The notes: generated by a model from the sequence alone, not told the origin. Positions 41,201-50,151 are shown, counted from the stretch's first letter. The stretch: 64,000 nt of DNA from Methyloceanibacter sp. wino2 (GCF_003071365.1 NZ_CP028960.1:2276501-2340500); one strand, 5' to 3'. A program made the numbers and translations.

Positions 41201-41383
41201 GGTGCCGGCAGCGAAGTCATGCAGCGCATTGCCGTGCCGATGATCGGCGGCATGGCCTCGTCGACGCTTCTCACCTTGGTGGTGATTCCGGCCATCTACA
41301 GCCTGGTCAAGAGCTTCGAGTTGCGACGAACGGTAATGCGCACAAAGTCACACCATTCCGAGGTTGCACCGCACGGGGTGTAG
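38219..41383 (+). CDS. cusA: Copper/silver RND efflux pump CusA
   Basis: A 1054-residue heavy-metal RND transporter exporting Cu(I)/Ag(I) from the periplasm and cytoplasm. The Cu/Ag methionine triad of E. coli CusA (Met573, Met623, Met672) aligns with Met562 (FYMPTTLPG), Met612 (APMSMFET) and Met661 (TDMLSTG). The flanking Asp617 and Glu625 equivalents are also kept; Lys678 is Arg. Transmembrane signatures such as SLGGIAIAIGAMVDASIVMIE and GFIALAGVAAETGVVMLIYLD are present. The gene forms an operon with cusB. Confidence 0.96.
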   Translation: MIARIIRWSARNVVLVSIATVFVTLLGLYAVQKVPLDAIPDLSDVQVIVYTEYPGQAPQVVEDQVTYPLTTAMLTVPKARTVRGFSFFGVSFVYVIFDDGTDVYWARSRVMESLSAAAGDLPTEVTPELGPDATGVGWVYQYVLKGGDQSLADLRTLQDWYVRYGLSQAPGVAEVASVGGFVKQYSVVVDPRRLQALGIPLSKVTSAIRDSNTDVGGRTLELSEREYMVRGRGYITNLEDIESIVLKNDTGVPVLLKDVARVELVPDERRGLSEVNGNGEAVSGIVLQRYGENALSVIDSVKERLAEIAPSLPEGVTVETVYDRSALIYRAIDTLKRTLIEESLIVAVVCVIFLMHARSALVAIITLPLGVLIAYICMWALGLSSNIMSLGGIAIAIGAMVDASIVMIENAHKRLEHAPPGKSRTETIVEAAVEVGPALFFSLLIITVSFLPIFALEAQEGRLFKPLAYTKTFSMAAAALLSIFVVPALMILFVRGRILPEHKNPLNRALTWIYRPVIEFVLRFRVSTVLVAVAVFGATLWPASKIGSEFMPALNEGTLFYMPTTLPGVSVTEASKLLQTQNKIIKSFPEVESVWGKAGRAATATDPAPMSMFETVINLKPESEWRDGMTIDALTAEMDKALQFPGVSNSWTMPIKARTDMLSTGIRTPVGIKVIGRDLGEMENLARKIEAAVRDVPGTTSAYAERATGGYYINIDPDRARLARYGLMVGDVQAVIATALGANAVTTTVEGRERYKVAVRYPRDYRNDPQAIANEVLIPTPAGGTVPLSEVATVTVAQGPSMIRTENAQLALYIFVDFRDRDIGSYVADAQKAVAESVDFPPGYYVTWSGQFEYLQRAEMRLQIVVPLTALVIFVLLYLNFGRLTETLIVMLSVPFALVGGVWFMWWLDFNFSVAAVTGFIALAGVAAETGVVMLIYLDNALKERIAASAQEGRTLKPSDLHAAIVSGAAGRVRPKIMTVAAIMAGLLPILWAHGAGSEVMQRIAVPMIGGMASSTLLTLVVIPAIYSLVKSFELRRTVMRTKSHHSEVAPHGV

Positions 41384-41471
41384 GCGGCATGGTGTCGGGC
41401 GTTGTGTGAGGTCCCGCCAAGCCTATTGGCGCATTGTTCCCCTCGCAGCGATTTGGGGCCAACGAGGGAGT

Positions 41472-42929
41472 ATGCCGGTGCGGAAGGTCTTGGGAATCTT
41501 GGCGCTCGTCTTGGGCGTTGCGGCGCTGTGTTGGTTTGGCGCTAAGCATCATGCCAAGCGAATCGAGCAGACCGTAGCGGATGGTGCCAACGGCGCCGTC
41601 GCCGCTGCAGTGCATGGCCTCAAGACGTCCGTCGGGGGCCGCGACATCGAGGTGAGCGGTCTCGCCGATAGCAACGCGGAACGCAAACACATTCTCGAGA
41701 CGCTCGATATTGTTCAAGGGCGTCGCGTCGTTCGCGACAAGATGAAGGTGTTGGAGTCGGTTGCTCCCTACACATTCTCGGCGGTGAAAACCGACAAAGG
41801 CATCACGGTTTCCGGCCACGTGCCGACCGAGGCCGCGCGCGCAGGTATCGCCGTCATTCTCGACCACGATGCGTCCTCGCTTAAGCTGGCGTCGGGCGCA
41901 CCGGGGGGCTGGACGATGGTCGCTCAGGACGGCCTCAGCGCTCTCGCCAAGCTCAACAAGGGCAAACTCACCATGTCGGACAAGTCGCTGACCCTTTCGG
42001 GTGAGGCGACGACGCCGACCGCCGGGGAGGCGGCGCTGGCCGAACTCAAGGACGTGCCGCCAGGCTACATGGTGGACACGTCGCTCACTTATCTCGACGA
42101 CGGCAAGCCAGCTGCATTCGAGCTCGTCTATTCCGCTTCAGATGGCGCTTCGGCGAGCGGCAAGCTTCCGGCTGGAATGACGACCCACGAAATCGCCAGC
42201 GCGCTCGGCCTCGACTGGGTCTCCGGTGAACCCGCCAATTCAGTGTCGGGAGACTCCGGCCCTTCGCTCGGCATCATTAGGAAGCTTGGCTCCTGGCTGC
42301 CGGAATTCGAGACGCTGAAACTGGCGTTCGGCGGCGACAACGATTTCGAGCTGAACGGCAACGCCTCCCCGGGGGCGGATATTGAGCTTCTGGAGACGGG
42401 GCTGTCCAATGATCTCGGCGACACGGTCGCCGTGAGCGTCGAGGCGGCGACGGAGTTGCCGCCCGACGGCACCAGCCGCAAGAACGTGGCGACGGGCGAG
42501 ACCGAGGTGATGACGGCCGGATATTGGCTGCCGCAGATGGACTTCGTGGCGAGCCGCGATCAGTGCAGCGACAAGGCCAACGCTCTCCTGTCCAAGCGGG
42601 ACGTGAATTTTGTGACCGGCTCGGCGCGGCTCGATGCGCGCTCCTTGCAGGTCATCAACGCGATGACGGCGCTTGTTATGAAATGTGTCCAGTCCGGCGA
42701 TCTACGCGTGGAGGTTGGCGGCCATACGGACAGCCAGGGCGACAGCGGCTTCAACATGGACCTGAGCCAGAAGCGGGCCGATGCGGTGGTCGACGCCCTC
42801 AAGAAGCGCGGTATCCCGGCGGATGCGATCACGGCGGCGGGCTACGGCGACACGGAACCGCTGGCCGACAACGACACGGAAGAGGGCCGGGCGGCGAACC
42901 GACGCGTGACCTTGGCGTTCACTCAGTAA
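41472..42929 (+). CDS. OmpA-family protein with BON-like region
   Basis: A 485-residue protein: one N-terminal membrane helix (VLGILALVLGVAALCWFGA), repeated BON-type segments (VGGRDIEVSGLADSNAERK and KTDKGITVSGHVPTEAARA, about 30-150), a long middle region, and a C-terminal OmpA peptidoglycan-binding domain (VEVGGHTDSQGDSGFNMDLSQKRADAV, GYGDTEPLADN, NRRVTLAF). It anchors to the inner membrane and binds peptidoglycan noncovalently. ACGAGGGAGT precedes ATG 41472. The next gene lies 33 bases downstream in the same direction. Confidence 0.9.
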   Translation: MPVRKVLGILALVLGVAALCWFGAKHHAKRIEQTVADGANGAVAAAVHGLKTSVGGRDIEVSGLADSNAERKHILETLDIVQGRRVVRDKMKVLESVAPYTFSAVKTDKGITVSGHVPTEAARAGIAVILDHDASSLKLASGAPGGWTMVAQDGLSALAKLNKGKLTMSDKSLTLSGEATTPTAGEAALAELKDVPPGYMVDTSLTYLDDGKPAAFELVYSASDGASASGKLPAGMTTHEIASALGLDWVSGEPANSVSGDSGPSLGIIRKLGSWLPEFETLKLAFGGDNDFELNGNASPGADIELLETGLSNDLGDTVAVSVEAATELPPDGTSRKNVATGETEVMTAGYWLPQMDFVASRDQCSDKANALLSKRDVNFVTGSARLDARSLQVINAMTALVMKCVQSGDLRVEVGGHTDSQGDSGFNMDLSQKRADAVVDALKKRGIPADAITAAGYGDTEPLADNDTEEGRAANRRVTLAFTQ

Positions 42930-42962
42930 CTGGCCCAGACGGCACACAAAGGGGATTGTTCG

Positions 42963-43595
42963 ATGTTCAAGAATTGGGGCTTCCTGCTCGGAGAAATCTG
43001 GTTCCTGATCCTGCTCGCTGCGCTTCTGGGACTGTTCGTGGGATGGCTCATTTGGGGCGGCCGCCGCAAGACCGTCTACAAGACGTCGGGCGAAGAGCTC
43101 GGGACATTGCGCACGCAGCTCGAAGACTGCCGGGCAAGCTGCAGGGAAAAGGACGATTTAATCGGGCGCCTCGAGGGTCGGCTCGAAGGCCGCGGGGAAG
43201 CCAAGGAGGCCCGGCCCGCGACGCCGGCGACAGCCGCGGCGCCTGCCAATCTTGCCGCCGTGAGCGCACCGGTTGTCGAGAGCGCCAACGAGGGCATCAA
43301 ACCCAAGACGCTCGATGCGCCTCTCGAGGGAAAGCCCGACAACCTCAAGAAAATCAAAGGTGTCGGGCCGAAACTCGAGCAGCTCTGCAACCGGCTGGGC
43401 TTTTGGCATTTCGACCAGATCGCCAATTGGTCCGATGCCGAGGTGGCCTGGGTCGACGCCAATCTCGAAGGCTTCAAGGGACGGGTCACGCGCGACGACT
43501 GGGTGGCGCAGGCCAAGCTGTTGGCGGAAGGCCGCACGACCGAGTTTTCCAAGCGTGTCGAGGCCGGCGAAGTCTACGAAAAGGACAAAGACTAG
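42963..43595 (+). CDS. Membrane-anchored helix-hairpin-helix protein
   Basis: A 210-residue protein with an N-terminal transmembrane helix (about 6-31), a charged coiled-coil-like segment, an Ala/Pro linker and a C-terminal helix-hairpin-helix domain (DNLKKIKGVGPKLEQLCNRLG to about residue 195). The same domain is fused to NADH dehydrogenase subunit E in some alphaproteobacteria. It begins 33 bases after the OmpA/BON gene and likely forms one operon with it, ended by the hairpin at 43623. Function unknown; the domain could bind DNA or protein. Confidence 0.8.
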   Translation: MFKNWGFLLGEIWFLILLAALLGLFVGWLIWGGRRKTVYKTSGEELGTLRTQLEDCRASCREKDDLIGRLEGRLEGRGEAKEARPATPATAAAPANLAAVSAPVVESANEGIKPKTLDAPLEGKPDNLKKIKGVGPKLEQLCNRLGFWHFDQIANWSDAEVAWVDANLEGFKGRVTRDDWVAQAKLLAEGRTTEFSKRVEAGEVYEKDKD

Positions 43596-43622
43596 GCGCC
43601 AGCCGCATCACCGAGGATTATT

Positions 43623-43656
43623 CGGCGGCGGAGAACTTCTCCGCCGCCGTTTATGT
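43623..43656 (+). terminator. Rho-independent terminator after the HhH gene
   Basis: Perfect 12-base arms CGGCGGCGGAGA (43623-43634) and TCTCCGCCGCCG (43638-43649) with a three-base loop, then TTTATGTTT. Confidence 0.85.
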
Positions 43657-43822
43657 TTCGATCCGCGCGTTGCACGCAACTCCTCCGCCGTTTCCTCCTG
43701 CAGCACGAAACTTCAAGTTGACCGTCGCCCCGCTCTGCTAAAGATTCGTGCCGCGCCGAAAAAAACGCCGGCAAAGGCTGGCGCGGAGACCGGGACAAAG
43801 AACGGCACACGGGAGGGAAACC

Positions 43823-44515
43823 ATGGCGACGGAAGAAGACCAATCGATACCCAATCCGGACGAGTTCTACTCGCCGCAACAGCGCGCGTTGCAAGACGAG
43901 CTGCAGACGCGGCCGCTCGCCAACGCCGTGGTCTTTGCGGTGGTTCGCGACGAGCTCGACCCCGAGATGGCGGGTTTCATCGCCAGCCGCGACTACTTCT
44001 TTCTGTCCACGGTGAACGACGAGGGCGAGCCCACGGTGTCCTACAAGGGCGGCAATGTGGGCGTCGCGCATGTGGCGGACAACAAGACCATCGTGTTCCC
44101 GAGCTACAACGGCAACGGCATGTATTTCTCGGCGGGCAATATCTCCGCCACGGGGAAGGTCGGTATGCTGTTCATCGACATGTGCACGCCCCATCGTGTT
44201 CGGGTGCAAGGCACCGCGGCCCTGTCTCAGAACGAAGAACACATGAAGCTCTTCCCCGGCGCCGAGTTCGTGATCGAGGTCACGGTCGACAAGGCCTTCA
44301 TCAATTGCGCCCGCTACATCCACAAGCATGAGCGGGTCGAGACCACGAACCGATACGTGCCGGATGCGAACGGCGAGGCGCCGCTGCCGGCTTGGAAGCG
44401 GATCGACATGATTCAGGAGGCCCTCCCTGACGCCGATGCCGGCCGGGTCGCCGAGAGTGGCGGCACGATCACCGAGGACGAGTACAAGCGAAAGGTGATG
44501 GACGGGACGTCCTAG
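43823..44515 (+). CDS. Pyridoxamine 5'-phosphate oxidase-family flavin-binding protein
   Basis: A 230-residue protein with the split-barrel fold: DYFFLSTVNDEGEPTVSYKGG, IVFPSYNGNGMYFSAGNISATGKVGMLFID, RVRVQGTAAL and VEVTVDKAFINC. These are typical of the PNPOx-like group that binds FMN, F420 or heme; no true PdxH substrate motif is seen, so pyridoxal metabolism is unlikely. A GGGAGGGAAACC site precedes ATG 43823. It stands apart from its neighbours. Confidence 0.85.
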   Translation: MATEEDQSIPNPDEFYSPQQRALQDELQTRPLANAVVFAVVRDELDPEMAGFIASRDYFFLSTVNDEGEPTVSYKGGNVGVAHVADNKTIVFPSYNGNGMYFSAGNISATGKVGMLFIDMCTPHRVRVQGTAALSQNEEHMKLFPGAEFVIEVTVDKAFINCARYIHKHERVETTNRYVPDANGEAPLPAWKRIDMIQEALPDADAGRVAESGGTITEDEYKRKVMDGTS

Positions 44516-44635
44516 GCCTGTCTCCTCACCCCAAATTGACTTGCGGCCACGATCCATGCCCAAACCGGGTGCGGACGATTTCTGCGGTGGCCCGAAAACG
44601 CTTCGCGGCACTTGAGCGAAAGGCGGTCGCGCAAC

Positions 44636-46096
44636 ATGCTTGAGCCCGACGAAGGCGGGGCCGGACGCAAGCTGCACCAACTGGTGGGCCTTGTTCTCGG
44701 ACCGGCGGCTTCTGCTGCGTGTGTCCTCAGCTCGGCGCCGGAAGGTTTGTCGGCCACGGGCTGGTCCGTAGCGGCTCTCGCAATATGGATGGCCATATGG
44801 TGGGCGACGGAGGCGGTCCCGCTCTTCGTCACGGCTCTGCTGCCGCTCGCGGTCTTGCCGCTTCTCGGCGTCGAGGGCATTGACGGCGCCGCCGCGCCGT
44901 TCGCCCATCCCGTCGTGTTCCTGCTGCTGGGCGGGTTTCTCATCGGGCTCGCGCTCGAAAAATGGAATCTCCACCGGCGGATCGCCTTCCACATCATCCT
45001 GGCCGTCGGCAGCCGTCCACTCAGTCTCATCGCGGGCAAGATGCTGGCGACCGCGTTCCTGAGCATGTGGATCACGAACACGGCGACGACCATCATGGTG
45101 CTCCCGATCGCGATGTCGCTCATTGCCGTCGTCACGCCGGACAGGAAGCGCGGTCATGGCGAAGCGGCTAATTTCGGCACGGCCATGATGCTCGGCATCG
45201 CCTATGCGGCCTCTATCGGCGGGATGGCCTCGCTCGTCGGGTCGCCGACAAACTTGCTGGCGGCGAGCTATCTGGAAGAAGTCTTCGGCATCGAGATGAC
45301 GTTCCTCGACTGGATGCTGTTCGCCCTGCCGATCTCCGCCATGCTGCTGGGCTGCGCCTATCTCATCCTGACCCGGATCGCATTTCCCGTGTCCAACAAG
45401 CTCGGCAAGGTCGACCCGGGCCTTGTCGAAGGGATGCTGCGTGAGATGGGTCCGATGACGGGCCCTGAAAAGCGCGTCTGCGCCGTGTTCACCGCGGTTG
45501 CGCTGTGCTGGATCTTTTCGCCGTTGGTGGAAGACCGTCTCGGCTTCGACATCTCCGACACCGGCATCGCGCTCATCGGCGCCATCGCCCTCTTCGCCAT
45601 TCCGGCGCACTGGCCGGACCGCACCTTCCTGTTGGATGTGACGGCGGTACGCCGGATTCCCTGGGAGGTTCTGATCCTGTTCGGTGGCGGGTTGAGCCTC
45701 GCCAAGGCGATCGACATAACCGGTCTCGCCGTCTGGATCGGCAACGGCCTGTCGTTCTTGAATGCAATGCCGTTGCTTGTGGTGATCTTCGGCGTGACGC
45801 TGCTCGTGGTCCTGCTGACGGAGTTGATGAGCAATACGGCCACGGTCGCCGCCTTTCTTCCCATCGCCGGCAGTCTTGCGCTCGGGACGGACGTGGCGCC
45901 GCTTCTGTTCGTGATGCCGATCGCGCTCGCGGCATCGTCGGCCTTCATGCTGCCGGTCGCCACGCCGCCGAACACGCTTGTCTTCGGCACGGGCTACGTG
46001 ACCCTGCCGCAGATGATGCGCGCAGGTGCGCTGCTGAATTTGTTTGGAACGGCCATCATCGCGGTCGCCGTGACGCTGGCCGCGCGTTTCTTGTAG
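44636..46096 (+). CDS. DASS/SLC13-family sodium-coupled anion transporter
   Basis: A 486-residue polytopic membrane protein (about 11-12 hydrophobic segments). The two Ser/Thr-Asn-Thr signatures of the divalent anion:sodium symporter family are present (MWITNTATTIMVLP and LMSNTATVAAFLP), as are EAVPLFVTALLPL and GGASLVGSPTNL-like GGMASLVGSPTNLLAA. Members import C4-dicarboxylates, citrate or sulfate; substrate cannot be told. Start: ATG 44636, with a TTG in frame eight codons earlier. Confidence 0.9.
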   Translation: MLEPDEGGAGRKLHQLVGLVLGPAASAACVLSSAPEGLSATGWSVAALAIWMAIWWATEAVPLFVTALLPLAVLPLLGVEGIDGAAAPFAHPVVFLLLGGFLIGLALEKWNLHRRIAFHIILAVGSRPLSLIAGKMLATAFLSMWITNTATTIMVLPIAMSLIAVVTPDRKRGHGEAANFGTAMMLGIAYAASIGGMASLVGSPTNLLAASYLEEVFGIEMTFLDWMLFALPISAMLLGCAYLILTRIAFPVSNKLGKVDPGLVEGMLREMGPMTGPEKRVCAVFTAVALCWIFSPLVEDRLGFDISDTGIALIGAIALFAIPAHWPDRTFLLDVTAVRRIPWEVLILFGGGLSLAKAIDITGLAVWIGNGLSFLNAMPLLVVIFGVTLLVVLLTELMSNTATVAAFLPIAGSLALGTDVAPLLFVMPIALAASSAFMLPVATPPNTLVFGTGYVTLPQMMRAGALLNLFGTAIIAVAVTLAARFL

Positions 46097-46204
46097 TCGC
46101 GCGAGTGTAGCATCACACCAAATACGAGCTAAGAAAAGTGACTCGACTCATGGTTGAAACGTCAATAGCGTCCGATCTCCCAGCAAAGAATGGGGAGATC
46201 AATT

Positions 46205-46411
46205 GTGCGAAAATCATTTTTGATAGCTTTGGGAGTTACCGTGCTGCTGGCCAGCGCGGCTTCAGCCTACATAGCCGGTGAGCGTGAACCCGTCGTCTTC
46301 TATGCAGGCCACACACATATCAACGACACGACGCAGGGAGCGCCGTCACACAGTGGCGGTCTGGACCGCAACGGTTGCCACAACGGTTCGGTCCCATATC
46401 ACTGCCACTAG
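46205..46411 (+). CDS. Small exported YHYH/His-Cys motif protein
   Basis: A 68-residue protein with a signal peptide (LIALGVTVLLASAASA) and a short mature part ending HSGGLDRNGCHNGSVPYHCH, a His/Cys motif of YHYH-like proteins. Starting with GTG at 46205 gives the ribosome-binding site GGGGAG at good spacing; ATG 46190 is the alternative. The motif could bind metal. A strong terminator follows at 46444. Confidence 0.7.
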   Translation: MRKSFLIALGVTVLLASAASAYIAGEREPVVFYAGHTHINDTTQGAPSHSGGLDRNGCHNGSVPYHCH

Positions 46412-46443
46412 AGCGCGCTTCTGATCATCGCACTCTTGTTTCA

Positions 46444-46501
46444 GGCGTTAAGTGGCCCGGCCAGGAGCCCATTCCTGTCCGGGCCGAAACGCCTTTATTT
46501 G
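46444..46501 (+). terminator. Rho-independent terminator after the small YHYH-like gene
   Basis: Outer arms GGCGTT/AACGCC (46444-46449 and 46488-46493), inner GGCCCGG/CCGGGCC pairing and CAGGA/TCCTG, followed by TTTATTTG. Confidence 0.8.
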
Positions 46502-46702
46502 TTAACTTCCCGTTCGGTTTTGAGCCCTAAAACGCTAGCCTCCCAATTCTTAACGAGGTGTTAACGCCGAGCGTTCGTCCACGGCATTCGTCCGGACGGT
46601 AAATTGCCGGCGGGCTACCCCGCTGATGCTGGCCTTCGGTTTTGCGCGTGTGTGGCATTGGGTTAGGCTCGCGGCACTTCAACCGTGGCAGCTTGTTTCC
46701 CC

Positions 46703-49498
46703 ATGAGCCTTCAATCGTTTCTTCGGACGATCCTCCAAGTCGGCTTCGTTTTGCTTCTGATCCTCGCTGTTCCGGTGGCGGGACTTTTGCTGATTTCAGC
46801 TGGACCGTTCGAAGAGGTGCGGCGGAAGGCGGCCGAGCATTTCCTCAGCGAGGCCATCGACGTGCCGGTCGAGATCAAAGGGCCCGTCGAGATCGGCTTT
46901 AGCCTCGAACCCGAAGTCACCATGCAAGACATCGTGGCGGTGGAAAGCCGACTCCCGTCCGACATGACGGATTTGTCGGTCAAGTCCGTCGCTGTGGAAA
47001 TTCCATTGCTGCCGCTGCTGACGGGCCATTTGGATCTCAATGGCTTGAAGATCGACGGGCTCGAGGTTGCGATCAATATTCCGCCCGGCCGGGATACCGA
47101 ATACGAGGGCGTCGCAGCCATTGCCGGTTTCGTCGGCAATGTGGTGCACTCGGCCGTCTCGAGCAATTTCGAGCTTGAGAACACGAGCTTCAATCTCACG
47201 GATCAGGAAAGCGGCTTCACGCTGCGCTACGGCTTCGACGCCGTGGTCAGCAAGGCCAAGGCCGACGGGTCGATCCGGGTGGACGCCAAGGGGGATCTCA
47301 ATGACGAACCTTGGCAGTTCGCCGGCGATGTGAAACCGCGCGACGCCGACAACAAACGAACGTTCGATTTCACGATCGAACATGCGGGCGTATCGGCGGC
47401 GTTCGCTGGAGACTATGCGTTCGGTTCTGTCGGGGATGTGGTTGATTTCAAGCTGACGGCCAGTTCTCCGTCCTTGGAGAAGATCCTCACGATCTACGAG
47501 ATCAAGGGAGAGCTGGACGGCACGGGCGATCTCTCCGCTCAGATCTCCGGGCCGCTGGAAGCGCTGAAACTGTCCGATCTCATGTTCAAGCTGTCGTTCG
47601 TATCGGGCGATGTCTATACGCTGTCCGGCGGCATCGATGATCTCACGGCCGGGACGGGGCTCAACCTCGGCCTAGACGGCAAGATCAAGCCGCGTGAGAC
47701 CCCTGACGACCAGGTCTGGCCGTTTCTGAGGGTCGGTATTGCCGGCTTCTCCGGCAAGCTCAAAGGCTCGCACGACCGGGTTGTGGTGCGCGACCTCAGC
47801 ATCGACACCACGGCTATCGATACTACTCTGAGCACGCTCGGTCCGATCACGGCAGAACGCTTGTACAAGGACAAGGAGGGCCGTCTCGGCATCTACGACC
47901 TCGTTGTCTTGGCGGGTGACGCGGAGCATCCGGGTCTGCGCATCACCGGGGACGTGAAGGACGTCATCGACTTCAAAGGCGTGGACTTGAAGGGCGTGAT
48001 CGATATTCCGACCACAGAGTTCTTGGATCTCGCTGTGAAGAAGGAGGTGGCCGGGCTCGGCCACTTCAGCGGAGACTTTGCGGTGTCCGATGCTGATGGA
48101 TCGCTCGGGCTCGAGGCCCTTACGGCAAAAGTGACGGACAGCAAGCTGCTGGCATTGTCGCTCAACCTTTCGTTCGACGACGTGAAGGCGGGCGACGACT
48201 TCAAGCTCGCCACGCAACTCGACATCCCGAGCTTTGAAGCCTTGGCGGCCGCGCTCGGCTCGACGGTGGCCGATGTGGGCCAGGTCAAGTTCGACGGTAC
48301 CGTGTCGGGCGGCAAGAACCGACTCGATCTCACCGGGACGGCGCTGGCAGGCGACACCACGATCAAAGGCGTGCTCAGCGGCGTCGTCACGGATGGAAAG
48401 CCGTCGCTGTCAGGCAGTCTGTCCTCGCCGCTGCTGCACCTGGCGGACATGGAGAAGCTTCATGCGGTCGGCACGACCTATCTGCAGAAGGTCGACGACA
48501 AGGACCTCGACGTCGTCGACTACAGCGACATGTGGAACGACCTGCCGGTCGACGTCGAGATCGATGTCGCCAAGATCGCGGGCGGCGGAACCGATGCGAG
48601 CAACATCAAGGGCCAAGTGACGTATCTTGCGGGTGTCGTGGGGCTCGACCCGCTGGCTCTCACCTATCTTGGCGGCCGGGCGACGGCGTCGGGCAAGATC
48701 GACACGGCCAAGAAGCCGACCAGCTTTGCGCTGAAGGGCAACGTGGACAGCTTGGCGATCGGCACGATCCTGAAAGAGATGAAGGTGAACTTCCCGGTCC
48801 GCGGCACGCTCTTCGTCGACTACGACCTAACAGGCGCGGGCGATAGCGTCGCCGAGATTCCCCGCACACTCGGCGGATCGGTGAGTTCGTCCCTGCGCGA
48901 CGGCTGGGTGGGAACGGACCTGATCAATCTGACGGGGATGAGCATTCCGGCCTGGCTTCTGTCGCGGGGGCACGACGGCGGCGGTGCCGAGCTCGTTTGC
49001 GTTGTGGCTCCCTTTGCCTTCAACGAGGGGCGCGGCACCACCCGCGGCCTTGTCTTCGAAACGCGCGAGGTTCAGATCGCCGGCGTCGGTTACGTGAACC
49101 TCCGGCGCGAGACCATCGATCTGCGTTTCAAGCCCCAGCCCTTGCGGCAGGAACTCATCAAGGTCACCCAGCCTTTCGCCATCCAGGGCAACCTCTATCA
49201 TCCCACGCTCCATCTCGAAGGCGCGCCGGTGCTGAACGCGCTGGCCGGATCGCTCGCCTTTCCGTTTAATGCACTCGACCACATCATCCAGCCGAAGCTC
49301 GGGGAGGTGCGCCACCGGCCTTGCCAGGTGATTCATACGGCGATGCCCGAAGAGCGCGGGAGGGAGCAGCGCGAAGGCGCCCGCGGCCCGCTAGGACTGG
49401 GAATATTCGGACGCGAAGGGGAGGCGGGGCGTGCGCGCGAAGAGAGCCGCGAACGGCCTCCCGCCCGCGAGGGTCTCTTCGGCCGAGAGAGGCGCTAG
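46703..49498 (+). CDS. AsmA-family envelope protein
   Basis: A 931-residue protein with one N-terminal membrane helix (residues about 7-30) followed by the AsmA N-terminal domain (FLSEAIDVPVEIKGPVEIGFSLEPEVTMQDI, LPLLTGHLDLNGLKIDGLEVAI) and long beta-rich repeats. The C-terminal AsmA_2 region appears in YVNLRRETIDLRFKPQPLRQE and FAIQGNLYHPTLHLEGAP. The last 50 residues are charged and Arg/Glu/Gly-rich. Family members are large periplasmic bridge-like proteins acting in phospholipid transport or outer-membrane biogenesis. ATG 46703 is preferred to GTG 46685. Confidence 0.9.
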   Translation: MSLQSFLRTILQVGFVLLLILAVPVAGLLLISAGPFEEVRRKAAEHFLSEAIDVPVEIKGPVEIGFSLEPEVTMQDIVAVESRLPSDMTDLSVKSVAVEIPLLPLLTGHLDLNGLKIDGLEVAINIPPGRDTEYEGVAAIAGFVGNVVHSAVSSNFELENTSFNLTDQESGFTLRYGFDAVVSKAKADGSIRVDAKGDLNDEPWQFAGDVKPRDADNKRTFDFTIEHAGVSAAFAGDYAFGSVGDVVDFKLTASSPSLEKILTIYEIKGELDGTGDLSAQISGPLEALKLSDLMFKLSFVSGDVYTLSGGIDDLTAGTGLNLGLDGKIKPRETPDDQVWPFLRVGIAGFSGKLKGSHDRVVVRDLSIDTTAIDTTLSTLGPITAERLYKDKEGRLGIYDLVVLAGDAEHPGLRITGDVKDVIDFKGVDLKGVIDIPTTEFLDLAVKKEVAGLGHFSGDFAVSDADGSLGLEALTAKVTDSKLLALSLNLSFDDVKAGDDFKLATQLDIPSFEALAAALGSTVADVGQVKFDGTVSGGKNRLDLTGTALAGDTTIKGVLSGVVTDGKPSLSGSLSSPLLHLADMEKLHAVGTTYLQKVDDKDLDVVDYSDMWNDLPVDVEIDVAKIAGGGTDASNIKGQVTYLAGVVGLDPLALTYLGGRATASGKIDTAKKPTSFALKGNVDSLAIGTILKEMKVNFPVRGTLFVDYDLTGAGDSVAEIPRTLGGSVSSSLRDGWVGTDLINLTGMSIPAWLLSRGHDGGGAELVCVVAPFAFNEGRGTTRGLVFETREVQIAGVGYVNLRRETIDLRFKPQPLRQELIKVTQPFAIQGNLYHPTLHLEGAPVLNALAGSLAFPFNALDHIIQPKLGEVRHRPCQVIHTAMPEERGREQREGARGPLGLGIFGREGEAGRAREESRERPPAREGLFGRERR

Positions 49499-49708
49499 AT
49501 CAATTCCTGCGGCGGTAGTGCGCCGTCATGACCTCGATACTCTCCAGCGCCGTACCAAAAAGTATTCGCGCTATGCCGGAACACAGCGCTGCCAATTACG
49601 TTAATGCAGACATGTTGTTCGGGAAATATTCAGCGTTGTTTTAGGAAAGACTTCTACAACTGAGGTGCAAACCCCATATTGGGGACTGGCCAAAAGGAGG
49701 AACGACCT

Positions 49709-49966
49709 ATGCGAATTTTGATTACGGCATTTGCTTTGATGTTTGCCATGACGACGACATCGTTCGCTGCCGACGAGGCGCTCACTGAGGAACAGATCGA
49801 GGGCGTCGAGATGGCGATCAAGGCGATGGGATGTACCGTCGAAGATACGAATATCGAGATGGAGAACGATGGCTACGAGGCCGACGATGTCATCTGCGAG
49901 GACGACAAGCAGTTCGACGTCTACCTCGACAAGGACTTCAAGGTCACGAAGAAGGTCGCGGAGTAA
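49709..49966 (+). CDS. PepSY-like small exported protein
   Basis: An 85-residue protein with a signal peptide (cleavage near TSFAADEA) and a PepSY-like acid-rich domain (AIKAMGCTVEDTNIEMENDGYEADDVICEDDKQFDVYLD, cited in part as positions 29-68). AAAAGGAGGAACGACCT gives a very strong ribosome-binding site. Two Cys may form a disulphide. A stable terminator follows at 49993. It may be highly expressed; function unknown. Confidence 0.85.
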   Translation: MRILITAFALMFAMTTTSFAADEALTEEQIEGVEMAIKAMGCTVEDTNIEMENDGYEADDVICEDDKQFDVYLDKDFKVTKKVAE

Positions 49967-49992
49967 TATCCGGACCCGTTTTGAAGCAGATG

Positions 49993-50020
49993 CCCCGGCG
50001 ACACGTGCGCCGGGGTTTTC
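49993..50020 (+). terminator. Rho-independent terminator after the PepSY gene
   Basis: Arms CCCCGGCG (49993-50000) and CGCCGGGG (50008-50015), 7-base loop, then TTTTC. Confidence 0.9.
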
Positions 50021-50151
50021 TGTGTCTCGGTCCAAGCGCGCCGGCAAGTTGACAGCAGGACGGTGTCTTCTTATGGTCCGGCTCAAATTTCGGGCGGCTC
50101 TTATCCAAGGGCCGCCCGGACTGTTTTTTCAGCCGAAATGGATGGCGTGAG

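Noticed and set aside
43592..45610. 672-residue minus-strand open frame over the PNPOx and DASS genes
   Set aside because: Antisense frame of two recognisable plus-strand genes; only high GC keeps it open.
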